A stretch of DNA of 64,000 nucleotides from the NCBI RefSeq assembly GCF_004785935.1, contig NZ_SRRP01000001.1, positions 1,116,001 to 1,180,000 on the forward strand. The letters run 5' to 3'. Shown here piece by piece: positions 1 to 8,523 of this stretch. The position numbers were made by a program, and so were the translations under genes. This DNA comes from Streptococcus rubneri. GTDB lineage: Bacteria > Bacillota > Bacilli > Lactobacillales > Streptococcaceae. The first letter of the stretch is position 1, and every line of letters starts with the position of its first letter. The notes under the pieces are model-generated. The model was not told where the DNA came from. It worked only from the letters and a program-made list of their open reading frames with translations, and searched no databases.

Positions 1-257
1 TCAGCTCGGTTGAGATCTCCTACAAAAAGTAGGAAGACAGAGGATTGACGGATGGCCTCCTGAGGGACGAATTGATAGAGCGCCTCTTTCTTTTCCTGGC
101 TTCTCACTAAGATAATGGAGTAAGACTGAAAGTTCTTCCAAGAGGAAGCCATCTGTCCAGCTGTTAGGATCTCCTGAAGATCTTCCTCCTTGATATCCTC
201 CTCTTTAAAGCGACGGACAGAGGAATGAGATTTCATCAAATCAATAACAGTATTCAT
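1..257 (-). CDS. Nitroreductase-family NAD(P)H oxidoreductase, 3' part outside window
   Basis: Only the first 85 codons are inside the window; the gene runs off the left edge. The N-terminus (VIDLMKSHSSVRRF, then AGQMASSWKNFQSYS) matches the start of FMN-dependent nitroreductases of the NfsA/FRP type, where the SxRxF segment lines the flavin site. The ATG at 255-257 overlaps the dnaI stop codon in an ATGA arrangement, so it is translationally coupled to dnaI and belongs to the nrdR-dnaB-dnaI operon. The family reduces quinones or nitro compounds with NAD(P)H in the cytoplasm; the true substrate cannot be told from this fragment. Confidence 0.8.
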   Translation of the reverse strand, partial: MNTVIDLMKSHSSVRRFKEEDIKEEDLQEILTAGQMASSWKNFQSYSIILVRSQEKKEALYQFVPQEAIRQSSVFLLFVGDLNRA

Positions 258-1153
258 CGGCGGTTTTCTCCTTCTAGGCGGACTTCTTTAGCCAGGAACT
301 TGATTCGCTCCATAACACGTTTGGCTTGCCAAGTCTCATCTCCATTCCGAGACGTAGCAAAATGACGTTCTAAATCTTCAAAATTAAAATTCGAAGTAAA
401 GAAGGTTGGAAGAATCTCCTGCATCCGGTGTTGCAAAATCACTTGCAAGACTTCATCCCGAACCCACGGTGACATTTGCTCTGCTCCAATATCGTCAAGG
501 ATCAAAATTTCAGCTTTCTTAACCTGATCCAGCATCTCTTTGACTTGGCCTGTGTTGATGGCATTTTTGACATCAATGACAAAGCTTGGGAAATGCAAGA
601 GGGTTGAAGAAGCCTGCCGTTTTTCGGACAAGTCATGAGCCAGGGCTGCCATCATATAGCTTTTCCCTACTCCAAAATCACCATATAGAAAAATTCCTTT
701 ACGTGCTTGAGGATAGGAAGCAACAAAATTGGCTAACTCTTCAAAGGCCCCAAAACGTCCACGATCATCCAAGTCCACTTTGGCTAAGGAAGCTTCCTTC
801 AAGGTGCTTGGTAAGTTGATTAGTTGCAAGCGTTTATTGATAGCTGCTTGTTTTTGCGCCTCAATCAGCTCAGGTGTCTCCTCATAGGAAACATCCGCAT
901 AACCCTCATTCATTACTAAAACAGGCTTATACCCTCTTGCAATATAATCTGCATCGTCAAGGACAAAGCGATTACGCTCACTGATGTATTGATTAAATTT
1001 TGAAATGCTACGACGGATTTCTGCATCCGATAAGGCTTCCTTTTCAATAAAAGCTGCAATCTCAGGTTCGGTGAGAATTTGAGCCACCAATTCTTCATAA
1101 TTGAACTGTTGTAATCGATTCATCTGGGACATGGTTTTCCCTACGCTCTCCAT
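254..1153 (-). CDS. dnaI: Primosomal helicase loader DnaI
   Basis: AAA+ ATPase that loads the replicative helicase (DnaC in the Bacillus naming) onto DNA at oriC and at restarted forks. It has 299 residues: an N-terminal helicase-binding part (about 1-120), then the ATPase core with Walker A GDFGVGKS at 158-165, Walker B ILILDD at 216-221 and a sensor-1 TSNF at 253-256. The start abuts the dnaB stop directly, and the end overlaps the nitroreductase start by 4 bases. A second Met at residue 8 could serve as start, but the longer form is the usual streptococcal one. Adjacency to dnaB fits the two-protein loading system. Confidence 0.96.
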   Translation of the reverse strand: MESVGKTMSQMNRLQQFNYEELVAQILTEPEIAAFIEKEALSDAEIRRSISKFNQYISERNRFVLDDADYIARGYKPVLVMNEGYADVSYEETPELIEAQKQAAINKRLQLINLPSTLKEASLAKVDLDDRGRFGAFEELANFVASYPQARKGIFLYGDFGVGKSYMMAALAHDLSEKRQASSTLLHFPSFVIDVKNAINTGQVKEMLDQVKKAEILILDDIGAEQMSPWVRDEVLQVILQHRMQEILPTFFTSNFNFEDLERHFATSRNGDETWQAKRVMERIKFLAKEVRLEGENRR

Positions 1154-2311
1154 TTACTCCCCTCCTTGATCTAATTTCTCGAGCAAGGCTCGTTTTTGTT
1201 GTTCCAGGTCAGCTTGTTCTTCCTGGCTAGTCTGGTTTGTATAGTTAGGTTGACTCCATTTAGGGACATTGGTTTTCCCTGTTGCTTGCTTCTCTTTTGT
1301 TTTTTTCGTACTTGGTTCTTGTCGTTGACGAATCTTCAAAACGGCTTCTTCAGCAGTTTTTATCCCCTGGTAAGCAAAGTCATTTCCAACTTTTAAGGCA
1401 TACTTGTCATTAAGATTTGCGGAAGCAACTTTGTTAAAGGTCAACAGCAAGATTACATTTATGACTTCATCTAAGAGTCCTAACTTGGCCAAATCAGAAA
1501 TTGCTTTGCGCTCTGATTGTGTCACTACAGCCTTGCGAGCTTGTTTGATTTCTGCTAAAAATTGAAGACTGGTCTTATTTTTAGCTTCCCGAATAATGAT
1601 TCTTTCCTGCGGAGTGAACTCATCCTTGCCTTTTTCTTGTGGTTGTTGGATCAACTTTTGTCTCATACGCTTAGTTGAAATGACAAAATTAGTTGCCGTT
1701 TCTTTCGCTAAGAGGTAGGTCTCATACCAGGTCCAATTCTTTTCTTCCGTAATGGCATAGAGCACCAAGAGGTCTTCGCTTTCATTGGCAAAACGAAGCC
1801 CATCTCGAGCCATCAATTGTTTAAAGTGATCTAAACTAAAAGCTGGTGATGTAGGCTGAGCAATAGAAATACCTTCAATCCCAAAGATACTTGCAAAAGC
1901 GACCTTTCGTTTTTGACCCTCTGGTTTTTCAGGAAGTAAGTCTGCTACTGCTTGATCGCCAATTTTTTTCTTTAATAAGGTTTTGTATACAGGATTCGCT
2001 AAAAATAGAAAAGCTTCTAACGGAGATAAGAGACGAATCTGAATCTCCTCATGCGTCTCAAAAACCTCTAGCAAGTCCATGGCTATCAGTCGATCCAGAC
2101 TATCAAGGAAAGGGGCAAAACCAAGATCCAGGTGGTTTAGAATGGTCGCAATCAGCCGTTTTTCCTGTCCTTGATCATAGAGACTCATTAAAAAGCTGTA
2201 CAACTGGCTAGCTTGACCTCCTAGAATGGGAGCATATAGATACATAAAGGAGGCTCCCAGAGGGGCAACGTGATTATTCTTTAAGAAAGAAAATGAAGTA
2301 TTAGGCTTCAT
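1154..2311 (-). CDS. dnaB: Replication initiation / membrane attachment protein DnaB
   Basis: Firmicute DnaB (not the helicase) acts with DnaD and DnaI to place the replicative helicase at the origin and at stalled forks. The 385-residue protein has the usual mixed helical N-terminal part and a C-terminal DnaB/DnaD-like helical region (about 220-340). A charged low-complexity tail rich in K, Q and E follows. The start codon directly follows the nrdR stop, and the stop codon touches the dnaI start, so the three genes form a tight operon. Identification rests on overall similarity and on this conserved gene order. Confidence 0.93.
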   Translation of the reverse strand: MKPNTSFSFLKNNHVAPLGASFMYLYAPILGGQASQLYSFLMSLYDQGQEKRLIATILNHLDLGFAPFLDSLDRLIAMDLLEVFETHEEIQIRLLSPLEAFLFLANPVYKTLLKKKIGDQAVADLLPEKPEGQKRKVAFASIFGIEGISIAQPTSPAFSLDHFKQLMARDGLRFANESEDLLVLYAITEEKNWTWYETYLLAKETATNFVISTKRMRQKLIQQPQEKGKDEFTPQERIIIREAKNKTSLQFLAEIKQARKAVVTQSERKAISDLAKLGLLDEVINVILLLTFNKVASANLNDKYALKVGNDFAYQGIKTAEEAVLKIRQRQEPSTKKTKEKQATGKTNVPKWSQPNYTNQTSQEEQADLEQQKRALLEKLDQGGE

Positions 2312-2785
2312 CTATTTTTCCTTTTTCTTCTTTGTTCCTTTGGTGATTTGCTTTAACAAGCTTTCTAACTCACCAACATCTTTAAAACTACGATAGACGC
2401 TCGCAAAGCGAACATAGGTAATTTCATCTAATTCTGCTAACTCATCCATAACAAGGGAGCCAATATAGTCGCTATTGATTTCATTTTCACTTTGACTACG
2501 AATCTTTTGTTCAATCCGACTAACAATAGACTCGATCTCATCGCTTGAAACTGGTCGTTTTTGAGCAGAACGAATAATTCCATTAAAGATTTTATCCCTG
2601 GAAAATTGCTCCCGGGTGCCATCTTTTTTTACCACGACCAGAGTACGCTCCTCCACTCGTTCATAGGTTGTGAAGCGATGATGACATTCGTCACATTCTC
2701 TTCTTCGGCGGATGGTTTTCCCATCTTCAGCCTGACGACTATCTACAACACTCGATTTATTACCGCCACATTTTGGACACCGCAT
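2312..2785 (-). CDS. nrdR: Ribonucleotide reductase repressor NrdR
   Basis: ATP/dATP-sensing repressor of ribonucleotide reductase genes. The N-terminus is a zinc ribbon with CPKCGG and CDECHHRF, followed by an ATP-cone domain (about 46-136). I chose the ATG at 2785 (157 aa, starting MRCPKC) rather than the in-frame GTG two codons upstream. The Shine-Dalgarno AAGGGGAGG lies six bases before this ATG and overlaps the GTG, and NrdR proteins start MRCP. It is first gene of the operon with dnaB and dnaI, a conserved streptococcal arrangement that ties dNTP supply to replication start. Confidence 0.96.
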   Translation of the reverse strand: MRCPKCGGNKSSVVDSRQAEDGKTIRRRRECDECHHRFTTYERVEERTLVVVKKDGTREQFSRDKIFNGIIRSAQKRPVSSDEIESIVSRIEQKIRSQSENEINSDYIGSLVMDELAELDEITYVRFASVYRSFKDVGELESLLKQITKGTKKKKEK

Positions 2786-2864
2786 GGACACCCTCCCCTT
2801 AATGTTTCTTAATACTTTATTCTATCATATTTAGGGGCAAAGTGAAAGCAAGCGAAATAAAGAA

Positions 2865-2895
2865 AATCCCTAGCCAAATAACTGGCTAAGGGATT
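2865..2895 (-). terminator. Rho-independent terminator after the EEP phosphatase gene
   Basis: On the minus strand, AATCCCTTAGCCA pairs with TGGCTAGGGATT (one bulged base) and is followed by a T-rich stretch. It lies just past the stop at 2901, separating this gene from nrdR. Confidence 0.75.
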
Positions 2896-2900
2896 CATCC

Positions 2901-3716
2901 TTATGAAAGATGTAAAACAGCAGTTAGACCATAGTGATCACTAACGAGAGGTTGCGTCGAACCATCAAATACGACCTCTAAGCTCTCAATTTGCCATTCT
3001 TTTGAAGCAAAAACATAGTCAATTCGCAAAGGAACTTGGTTATCATCCCAGCCATCGATACCTGGGCCAACTGTATAGGTTCCCTTGGTATGACGAGCTT
3101 CAATAAAGCTATCCTGTAACTCTAAAGAACTATCTAAAATGGCTTCATAGCCTTCTTGACCTGCAGGGTTATTAAAATCACCGGCTAAAATCAAGGGTTT
3201 CTTTATCTGAGAAAGATGCTTCTCCAATCGTGCCCATTCATTTTGGAAACCTTTGTCCCACCAAGATAAGTGTACGCTAGCAACGACGATTTCTTTCCCA
3301 TCTACATGTGTTTCTGCGATGGCAATACGCCGTGTATGGTAGTCTGCAGGATCATCTACATCTGATACCAAAAGTTCACTTGCGTGGATCGGACTACGAG
3401 AAAGGATAGCAACTCCTTCATGATAGCGATCGTAGCCAATATGATTATAAGCCCAAGTCCAATGATAAGTCAAACCAGCTTCTTCTAATTTTTCAACTAA
3501 ACAGCGAACATAGTGGTCTTGGTGGATTGGCTCCGCAGAAGGAGTGGGGTGATAAAGATCATTAACAGGAGCCAGTGGGCTCTGAATTTCCTGATTGATT
3601 TCTTGAAAGCAAATGATATCATATTGCTTGTCCAAAATATCCTTTGCCAAATCCTCAAATTTCTGTTGGTGATTTTCCTCCATCCAACTATGGGTGTTTA
3701 AGGTCAAAAATTTCAT
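2901..3716 (-). CDS. Endonuclease/exonuclease/phosphatase-fold hydrolase, MapP-like
   Basis: Metal-dependent phosphoesterase of the EEP (DNase I-like) fold, 271 aa, no signal peptide. Expected catalytic positions are visible: N7, E39 in FQEI, H149 in SVHL, the GDFN box at 179-182, and the terminal SDHYGL with D260/H261. It sits 63 bases downstream of a glucose/maltose-type PTS gene on the same strand. In Enterococcus faecalis a member of this fold (MapP) removes phosphate from maltose 6'-phosphate after PTS import. The linkage here suggests the same role, but this is inference; a nuclease or another sugar phosphatase remains possible. Confidence 0.72.
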   Translation of the reverse strand: MKFLTLNTHSWMEENHQQKFEDLAKDILDKQYDIICFQEINQEIQSPLAPVNDLYHPTPSAEPIHQDHYVRCLVEKLEEAGLTYHWTWAYNHIGYDRYHEGVAILSRSPIHASELLVSDVDDPADYHTRRIAIAETHVDGKEIVVASVHLSWWDKGFQNEWARLEKHLSQIKKPLILAGDFNNPAGQEGYEAILDSSLELQDSFIEARHTKGTYTVGPGIDGWDDNQVPLRIDYVFASKEWQIESLEVVFDGSTQPLVSDHYGLTAVLHLS

Positions 3717-3779
3717 GACAATACTCTCCTAAGAGAGAATTCCCTGCGTCAGAAAGACACAAGGAACTGCTCTTCTATT

Positions 3780-5972
3780 TTATAATTCAACTTTTGCAAC
3801 GACAGCATCTGCTGGAAGTTGGCCTGTTTGTACAAGAGTCACTGATTGAATTGCTGTAGCATTTGTGAAGACAACAACCGTAGAAGTAGCACGGCCTGCC
3901 TCACGGATAGCATCTAGGTCTGCTTCAACCAAGAGATCTCCTGCTGATACAGTTTGACCTTCTTCAACTTTAACCTCGAATGGTTTGCCTTCTAGACTAA
4001 CCGTATCAAGACCGATATGGACAAGAACTTCAAGTCCAGATTCTGTTACTAAACCAAGCGCATGTTTGGTAGGGAAGACGCTTGTCACCTTACCAGCTAC
4101 TGGCGAAACAATCTGACCGTTTGCAGGTTCAACTGCAAATCCATCACCCATCATCTTTTGTGAGAAAACAGGATCTTGAACCTTTTCTAATTCAATAACT
4201 TCTCCATCTGCCACTGAGTGAACTTCTTCTGTTACACCCTTAAAGCTTGTTTCTACTTGTTGGGAACTTGCTTTTTGGCTTGGAAGAGTTTCTGGAATTA
4301 CTTCTCCAGAGTCTAACAAATCTTGGATATCTGATTTCAAAACATCTGCTTTAGGACCGTAAATCGCTTGGACTCCTTGTCCTTTCATGACAAGTCCCAT
4401 TGCTCCTTCAGCCTTCCATTGTTCTTCCGTTCCGACTTTTGTTTCGTCCTTAACAGTAACACGAAGGCGAGTCATACATGCATCAACATCTACGATGTTA
4501 GCACGACCACCAAGAAGATTGATCACGTTAACTGCTTGAGAGTTAGCAGCCACTTTTCCAGAACCTGAAGTTTCAGAAGCTTCTACATCTCCTTCAGCTT
4601 GTTCGTAGTTTCCGTTACGTCCAGGAGTTGCGTAGTTAAATTTCTTGATCATGAAGTCTGCAATGAAGTACATGATCACAGCAAAGAGAATCGTTACCCA
4701 AATGAAGTTAAAGATATCCATACCAAGACCAGCTTTAATCGTCATTGGTGTACGAGTAAGGAACTCGATAGATCCGAATGAGTGAACACGAAGGTTAACA
4801 AGGTCTGACATAGCAAAGGCTGCACCTTGAACCACTGCGTAAACGAGGTAAAGAGGCATTGCCACAAACATGAACATATACTCGATTGGTTCTGTAACCC
4901 CTGTAAGGAAGGTTGCAAGACCAGTCGCAATCAACATTCCTTTATATTTGTGTTTCTTATCAGCATCCACATTGCGGTAGATAGCAAGAGCAACCCCCAT
5001 CAAGATACCAAATGAACCAATCATTTGACCTACCTTGAAACGAGCAGGAGTGAAAGTATCTAACAAGTGTTGGTAAGTAGCAGGATCAGAAACTTTTGTA
5101 TTTCCTAAGTCAGTCACCCAAGCCAACCAAAGTGGGTCTTGACCGAATACAGTCGAACCTTTTGAAATACCAGAAAGTACTTCATAAGTACCACCCAATT
5201 GTGTATAGTTGATTGGGATGGTCAACATGTGGTGAAGCCCAAATGGAAGCAAGAGACGTTCCAAGGTACCGAAAGCAAATGGTGCGATGAACGGTGCTGA
5301 CTCTTTTGAGTTAGCAATCCAAATACCAAAGTTATTAATTCCTGTTTGAACTACTGGCCATAGGAATGACAAGGCAATCGCAACCACTACAGAACGTAAG
5401 ATCACGACAAATGGTACAAAGCGTTTTCCGTTAAAGAAAGATAGAGCATCTGGCAATTTACGGTAGTTGTAGTATTTATTAAAGGCAGTTGCCCCAACAA
5501 ATCCGGCGATAATCCCAACGAAAACCCCCATGTTCAAGGCAGGTGCTTCTAGGACACTAGTGAAATAATCAGCAACCTTGATAGAGCCACCAAGAAGGGT
5601 ACTTACTTTTGCTTCTGGATCTTTCAACATGTCTCCTGATACACCAAACATCACACCTGTGATCCGGTTGATCAAGATAAAGGATAGACCTGCCGCAAAG
5701 GCACCACCAGCACGTTCTTTCGCCCAGCTACCACCGATAGCAAGTGCAAAAAGGATATGAAGGTTGACAATAACCCCCCAACCAATTTGTTCAAGAACTC
5801 CACCAGTCGTTACAAAAAATCCAACTTCAGGATTGATCATTGTAATGGTTTTACCAAGACTGATCATCAATCCAGCTGCAGGCATAACAGCAACGACAAC
5901 CATCAACGCTTTACCGAATTTTTGCCAAAATTCGAAGCTGAATAGACTTTTGAATGATTGTTTATTCATCAT
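3780..5972 (-). CDS. ptsG: PTS glucose/maltose-type transporter, EIICBA fusion
   Basis: Three-domain phosphotransferase permease, 730 aa. IIC spans about residues 10-445 with about ten membrane segments and the substrate-site motif GVTEPIEY (358-365). IIB follows with its phospho-cysteine C499 in DACMTRLRV. IIA ends the protein with the phospho-histidine H652 in VLVHIGLDTV. The family imports glucose or maltose/alpha-glucosides with phosphorylation. Streptococcal members are called PtsG or MalT, and sequence alone does not settle the sugar. Shine-Dalgarno AAGGAGG precedes two adjacent ATGs (5972 and 5969); either may be used. A CcpA (cre) site lies at the promoter. The MapP-like gene downstream favours a maltose role. 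Confidence 0.9.
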   Translation of the reverse strand: MMNKQSFKSLFSFEFWQKFGKALMVVVAVMPAAGLMISLGKTITMINPEVGFFVTTGGVLEQIGWGVIVNLHILFALAIGGSWAKERAGGAFAAGLSFILINRITGVMFGVSGDMLKDPEAKVSTLLGGSIKVADYFTSVLEAPALNMGVFVGIIAGFVGATAFNKYYNYRKLPDALSFFNGKRFVPFVVILRSVVVAIALSFLWPVVQTGINNFGIWIANSKESAPFIAPFAFGTLERLLLPFGLHHMLTIPINYTQLGGTYEVLSGISKGSTVFGQDPLWLAWVTDLGNTKVSDPATYQHLLDTFTPARFKVGQMIGSFGILMGVALAIYRNVDADKKHKYKGMLIATGLATFLTGVTEPIEYMFMFVAMPLYLVYAVVQGAAFAMSDLVNLRVHSFGSIEFLTRTPMTIKAGLGMDIFNFIWVTILFAVIMYFIADFMIKKFNYATPGRNGNYEQAEGDVEASETSGSGKVAANSQAVNVINLLGGRANIVDVDACMTRLRVTVKDETKVGTEEQWKAEGAMGLVMKGQGVQAIYGPKADVLKSDIQDLLDSGEVIPETLPSQKASSQQVETSFKGVTEEVHSVADGEVIELEKVQDPVFSQKMMGDGFAVEPANGQIVSPVAGKVTSVFPTKHALGLVTESGLEVLVHIGLDTVSLEGKPFEVKVEEGQTVSAGDLLVEADLDAIREAGRATSTVVVFTNATAIQSVTLVQTGQLPADAVVAKVEL

Positions 5973-6006
5973 TCGACCTCCTTATAATGTTTGAAATGCT
6001 TGCGTG

Positions 6007-6021
6007 AGAAAACGTTTGCAT
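6007..6021. promoter_or_regulatory. CcpA binding site (cre) at the PTS promoter
   Basis: Minus strand ATGCAAACGTTTTCT fits the cre consensus WTGNAANCGNWNNCW at every fixed position. It lies just downstream of the -10 box, where CcpA binding normally represses. Confidence 0.82.
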
Positions 6022-6033
6022 ATTTCGCCTTCT

Positions 6034-6061
6034 ATTATACCACTTTAATTTCATTTGTAAA
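6034..6061 (-). promoter_or_regulatory. SigA promoter of the PTS gene
   Basis: -35 TTTACA (6056-6061), 16-base spacer, -10 TATAAT (6034-6039), reading toward the PTS start at 5972. Confidence 0.78.
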
Positions 6062-6189
6062 GCCCTTTTATGAATATTTTTGATTTAAATAGTCTATTTT
6101 AAGTTCCTTCTACATGGAGATAGGCACAGCAAACGATTGCTGAAATACCTTGACTATAGTTCGAAACTCCTTCGAATCATCTACATTTT

Positions 6190-6230
6190 TAGAAAAAAAT
6201 CTCCTCCGATCCTACTGATCAAAGGAGATT
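6190..6230 (-). terminator. Terminator of gnd-ritR
   Basis: Minus strand AATCTCCT ... AGGAGATT (arms at 6223-6230 and 6198-6205) followed by a run of T; it sits just past the ritR stop at 6235. Confidence 0.85.
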
Positions 6231-6234
6231 CTAT

Positions 6235-6924
6235 TTATTCTTGCATTTGGTAGCCTACCCCACGAACAGTCTTTATATAGCTCTTCTGTCCTGGCAGATC
6301 GATCTTCCCACGAAGATAGCGAATATAAACGTCTACGATATTGGTTTCAGCTGTGCTTTCATACTTCCACACCCGCTCCAAGAGTTGCTCCCGACTGAGA
6401 ACATGTTTGCTTCCCATCAGGGTCGCTAACAAGTCATACTCTCGACGTGTCAGGGCAATGACTTCTTCTCCTCGATAAACAGTGTGATTTTCCACATCAA
6501 TTCGAAGATTTCGGTAGGAAGTGGGCACCTTCATCTGATTGCAATGTTGATCAATAAAATCACGACCTCTAAAGATAGCTGTTATCTGATCTACCAAATC
6601 ACTAATGATAAATGGTTTCACCGAATAGGAAACAGCAAAGCGTTGGATGCTATCCAGGTGCTCAGAAATTTTCTCCCGACTATCCAAAACAATCAGAACG
6701 GCTGCAGGTCGAATCGCACTAAGCCGTTGAGCAAAGTCTTGACCCGTCATATCCTCTAATTCATAATTGAGAAGAATTAGATCATATTCTGTAGCTTGTA
6801 GAAGCTTTAAAGCTGACTCCCCTTCTTCAACTAGCTCAACTACATAGCCAGCCTTTTGAAGCTCCATATCAATGAAACGCGCTAAATTTTTTTCGTTTTC
6901 TACTAATAATATCCGCTTTACCAT
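6235..6924 (-). CDS. ritR: Orphan redox response regulator RitR
   Basis: OmpR-type regulator of 229 aa: receiver domain (1-118), short linker, winged-helix DNA-binding domain (about 133-228). The phosphate-accepting Asp is replaced by Asn (N53 in LLNYELEDM), and a cysteine sits at residue 128 in the linker. Both are the hallmark residues of Streptococcus pneumoniae RitR, which represses iron uptake genes and senses oxidation through C128 rather than by phosphorylation. No histidine kinase gene is adjacent. It lies 8 bases downstream of gnd, the same linkage as in pneumococcus, so regulation with NADPH supply is plausible. Confidence 0.92.
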   Translation of the reverse strand: MVKRILLVENEKNLARFIDMELQKAGYVVELVEEGESALKLLQATEYDLILLNYELEDMTGQDFAQRLSAIRPAAVLIVLDSREKISEHLDSIQRFAVSYSVKPFIISDLVDQITAIFRGRDFIDQHCNQMKVPTSYRNLRIDVENHTVYRGEEVIALTRREYDLLATLMGSKHVLSREQLLERVWKYESTAETNIVDVYIRYLRGKIDLPGQKSYIKTVRGVGYQMQE

Positions 6925-6932
6925 ACAATCAA

Positions 6933-8357
6933 TTATTTTTCATCGTACCAAGAATAGTGGAAGGTACCTTCTTTATCCTTACGTTGATATGTGTGAGCAC
7001 CAAAGTAGTCACGTTGCGCTTGGATCAAGTTCGCTGGAAGATCTGCTGAACGGTAGCTATCGAAGTATGTAATAGCTGCTGAGAAGGTTGGGACTGGTAC
7101 ACCAGCTTGAACAGCAAGAGCTACGATATCACGAACAGATTGTTGGTACTTAGCTGTTACATCCAAGAAGTACTCATCCAAAAGAAGGTTAGCCAGATCT
7201 GCATCACGGTTATATGCATCAGTGATCTTTTGCAAGAAACGAGAACGGATGATACATCCATCGCGCCAGATAGATGCGATATCTGCAAATGGCAAGTTCC
7301 AGTTATTTTCTTTAGAAGCTACACGCAATTGCGCAAAACCTTGTGCGTAAGAAATGATTTTTGAGAAGTAAAGGGCTTGACGGATCTTTTCAATCAACTC
7401 AGCCTTGTCTCCTTCAAATTTGAAGGCAGCTGGTTTTGGAAGCACCTTGCTAGCGTGTACACGTTCTTCTTTATAAGTTGAAATGTAGCGCGCAAATACT
7501 GACTCAGTAATCAGTGACAATGGCACACCAAGGTCAAGAGCTGATTGGCTAGTCCATTTACCTGTTCCCTTGTTTCCTGCAGCATCCAAGATGTAGTCTA
7601 CGATTGGACCATCTTGACCTTCGTCGTCTTTGCGTCCAAGGATATCCGCAGTGATTTCGATCAAGTAGCTGTCCAATTCGCCCTTGTTCCACTCAGTAAA
7701 GATTTCAGCCATGTCTTGTGCTGAAAGGCCAAGCAAGTGTTGCATCAAGTCATAGCTTTCTGCAATCAATTGCATGTCCCCGTACTCGATCCCGTTGTGG
7801 ACCATTTTCACGTAGTGACCTGCTCCATCAGGACCGATGTAAGTCACACATGGTTTACCATCTTCTGGTGCTTTTGCAGAGATCTCTTCAAGAACATCTG
7901 CTACCAATTCATAAGCTTCTTTTTGTCCACCAGGCATGATAGAAGGACCTTCAAGGGCACCTTTTTCACCACCAGAAACACCTGTACCAATGAAGTTGAT
8001 ACCAGAGTTCGCTAACTCTTCGTTACGACGGATAGTATCTTTGTAGAACGTGTTTCCTCCGTCAATCAAGATATCGCCTTTATCCAAGTGTGGAAGAAGG
8101 GCTTGGATAGTTGCGTCTGTACCAGGTCCTGCTTGAACCATGAGCATGATCCGACGTGGTTTTTCAATTGAGTTTACGAAGCTTTCGATATCATAGCTTG
8201 GCACAAAGTTCTTTTCAGGATGGCAAGCAACAACATCTTCTGTTTTTTCTTTACTACGGTTATAGATAGCAACTGTGTATCCACGAGATTCAATATTAAG
8301 GGCAAGGTTACGACCCATTACGGCCATACCAACAACACCAAAGTTTGCTTTTGTCAT
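6933..8357 (-). CDS. gnd: 6-phosphogluconate dehydrogenase, decarboxylating
   Basis: Oxidative pentose phosphate pathway enzyme converting 6-phosphogluconate and NADP+ to ribulose 5-phosphate, CO2 and NADPH. The 474-residue length is normal. Visible are the N-terminal nucleotide-binding [13 protein letters not shown] (about 7-19), the substrate-site VSGGEKGA, and the catalytic-lysine segment [13 protein letters not shown] near residue 183. The C-terminal all-helical dimer domain is complete. It is the first gene of a two-gene unit with ritR, which has an appropriate terminator. The Shine-Dalgarno GAGGAG is just upstream of the ATG at 8357. Confidence 0.98.
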   Translation of the reverse strand: MTKANFGVVGMAVMGRNLALNIESRGYTVAIYNRSKEKTEDVVACHPEKNFVPSYDIESFVNSIEKPRRIMLMVQAGPGTDATIQALLPHLDKGDILIDGGNTFYKDTIRRNEELANSGINFIGTGVSGGEKGALEGPSIMPGGQKEAYELVADVLEEISAKAPEDGKPCVTYIGPDGAGHYVKMVHNGIEYGDMQLIAESYDLMQHLLGLSAQDMAEIFTEWNKGELDSYLIEITADILGRKDDEGQDGPIVDYILDAAGNKGTGKWTSQSALDLGVPLSLITESVFARYISTYKEERVHASKVLPKPAAFKFEGDKAELIEKIRQALYFSKIISYAQGFAQLRVASKENNWNLPFADIASIWRDGCIIRSRFLQKITDAYNRDADLANLLLDEYFLDVTAKYQQSVRDIVALAVQAGVPVPTFSAAITYFDSYRSADLPANLIQAQRDYFGAHTYQRKDKEGTFHYSWYDEK

Positions 8358-8472
8358 GTGACACTCCTCTTTATAGTTTGCCTTTATTCTACCATTTTTC
8401 GTCCTTAAAAGAAAGCAGAAAATAGCTGTCCCGCGCTCCCAGAGGAGAATGAGGAGGCAATTTCTTTGATGT

Positions 8473-8511
8473 AAAAAACAAAAGTGCCTGAGAAACTGTT
8501 CTCAGACACTT
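8473..8511 (-). terminator. Terminator after the flotillin gene
   Basis: Minus strand AAGTGTCTGAGAA and TTCTCAGGCACTT form a 13-bp stem (8482-8494 with 8499-8511, one G-U pair) followed by a T-rich tail. It is placed just after the stop at 8524. Confidence 0.85.
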
Positions 8512-8523
8512 ACTGTTGATTCA

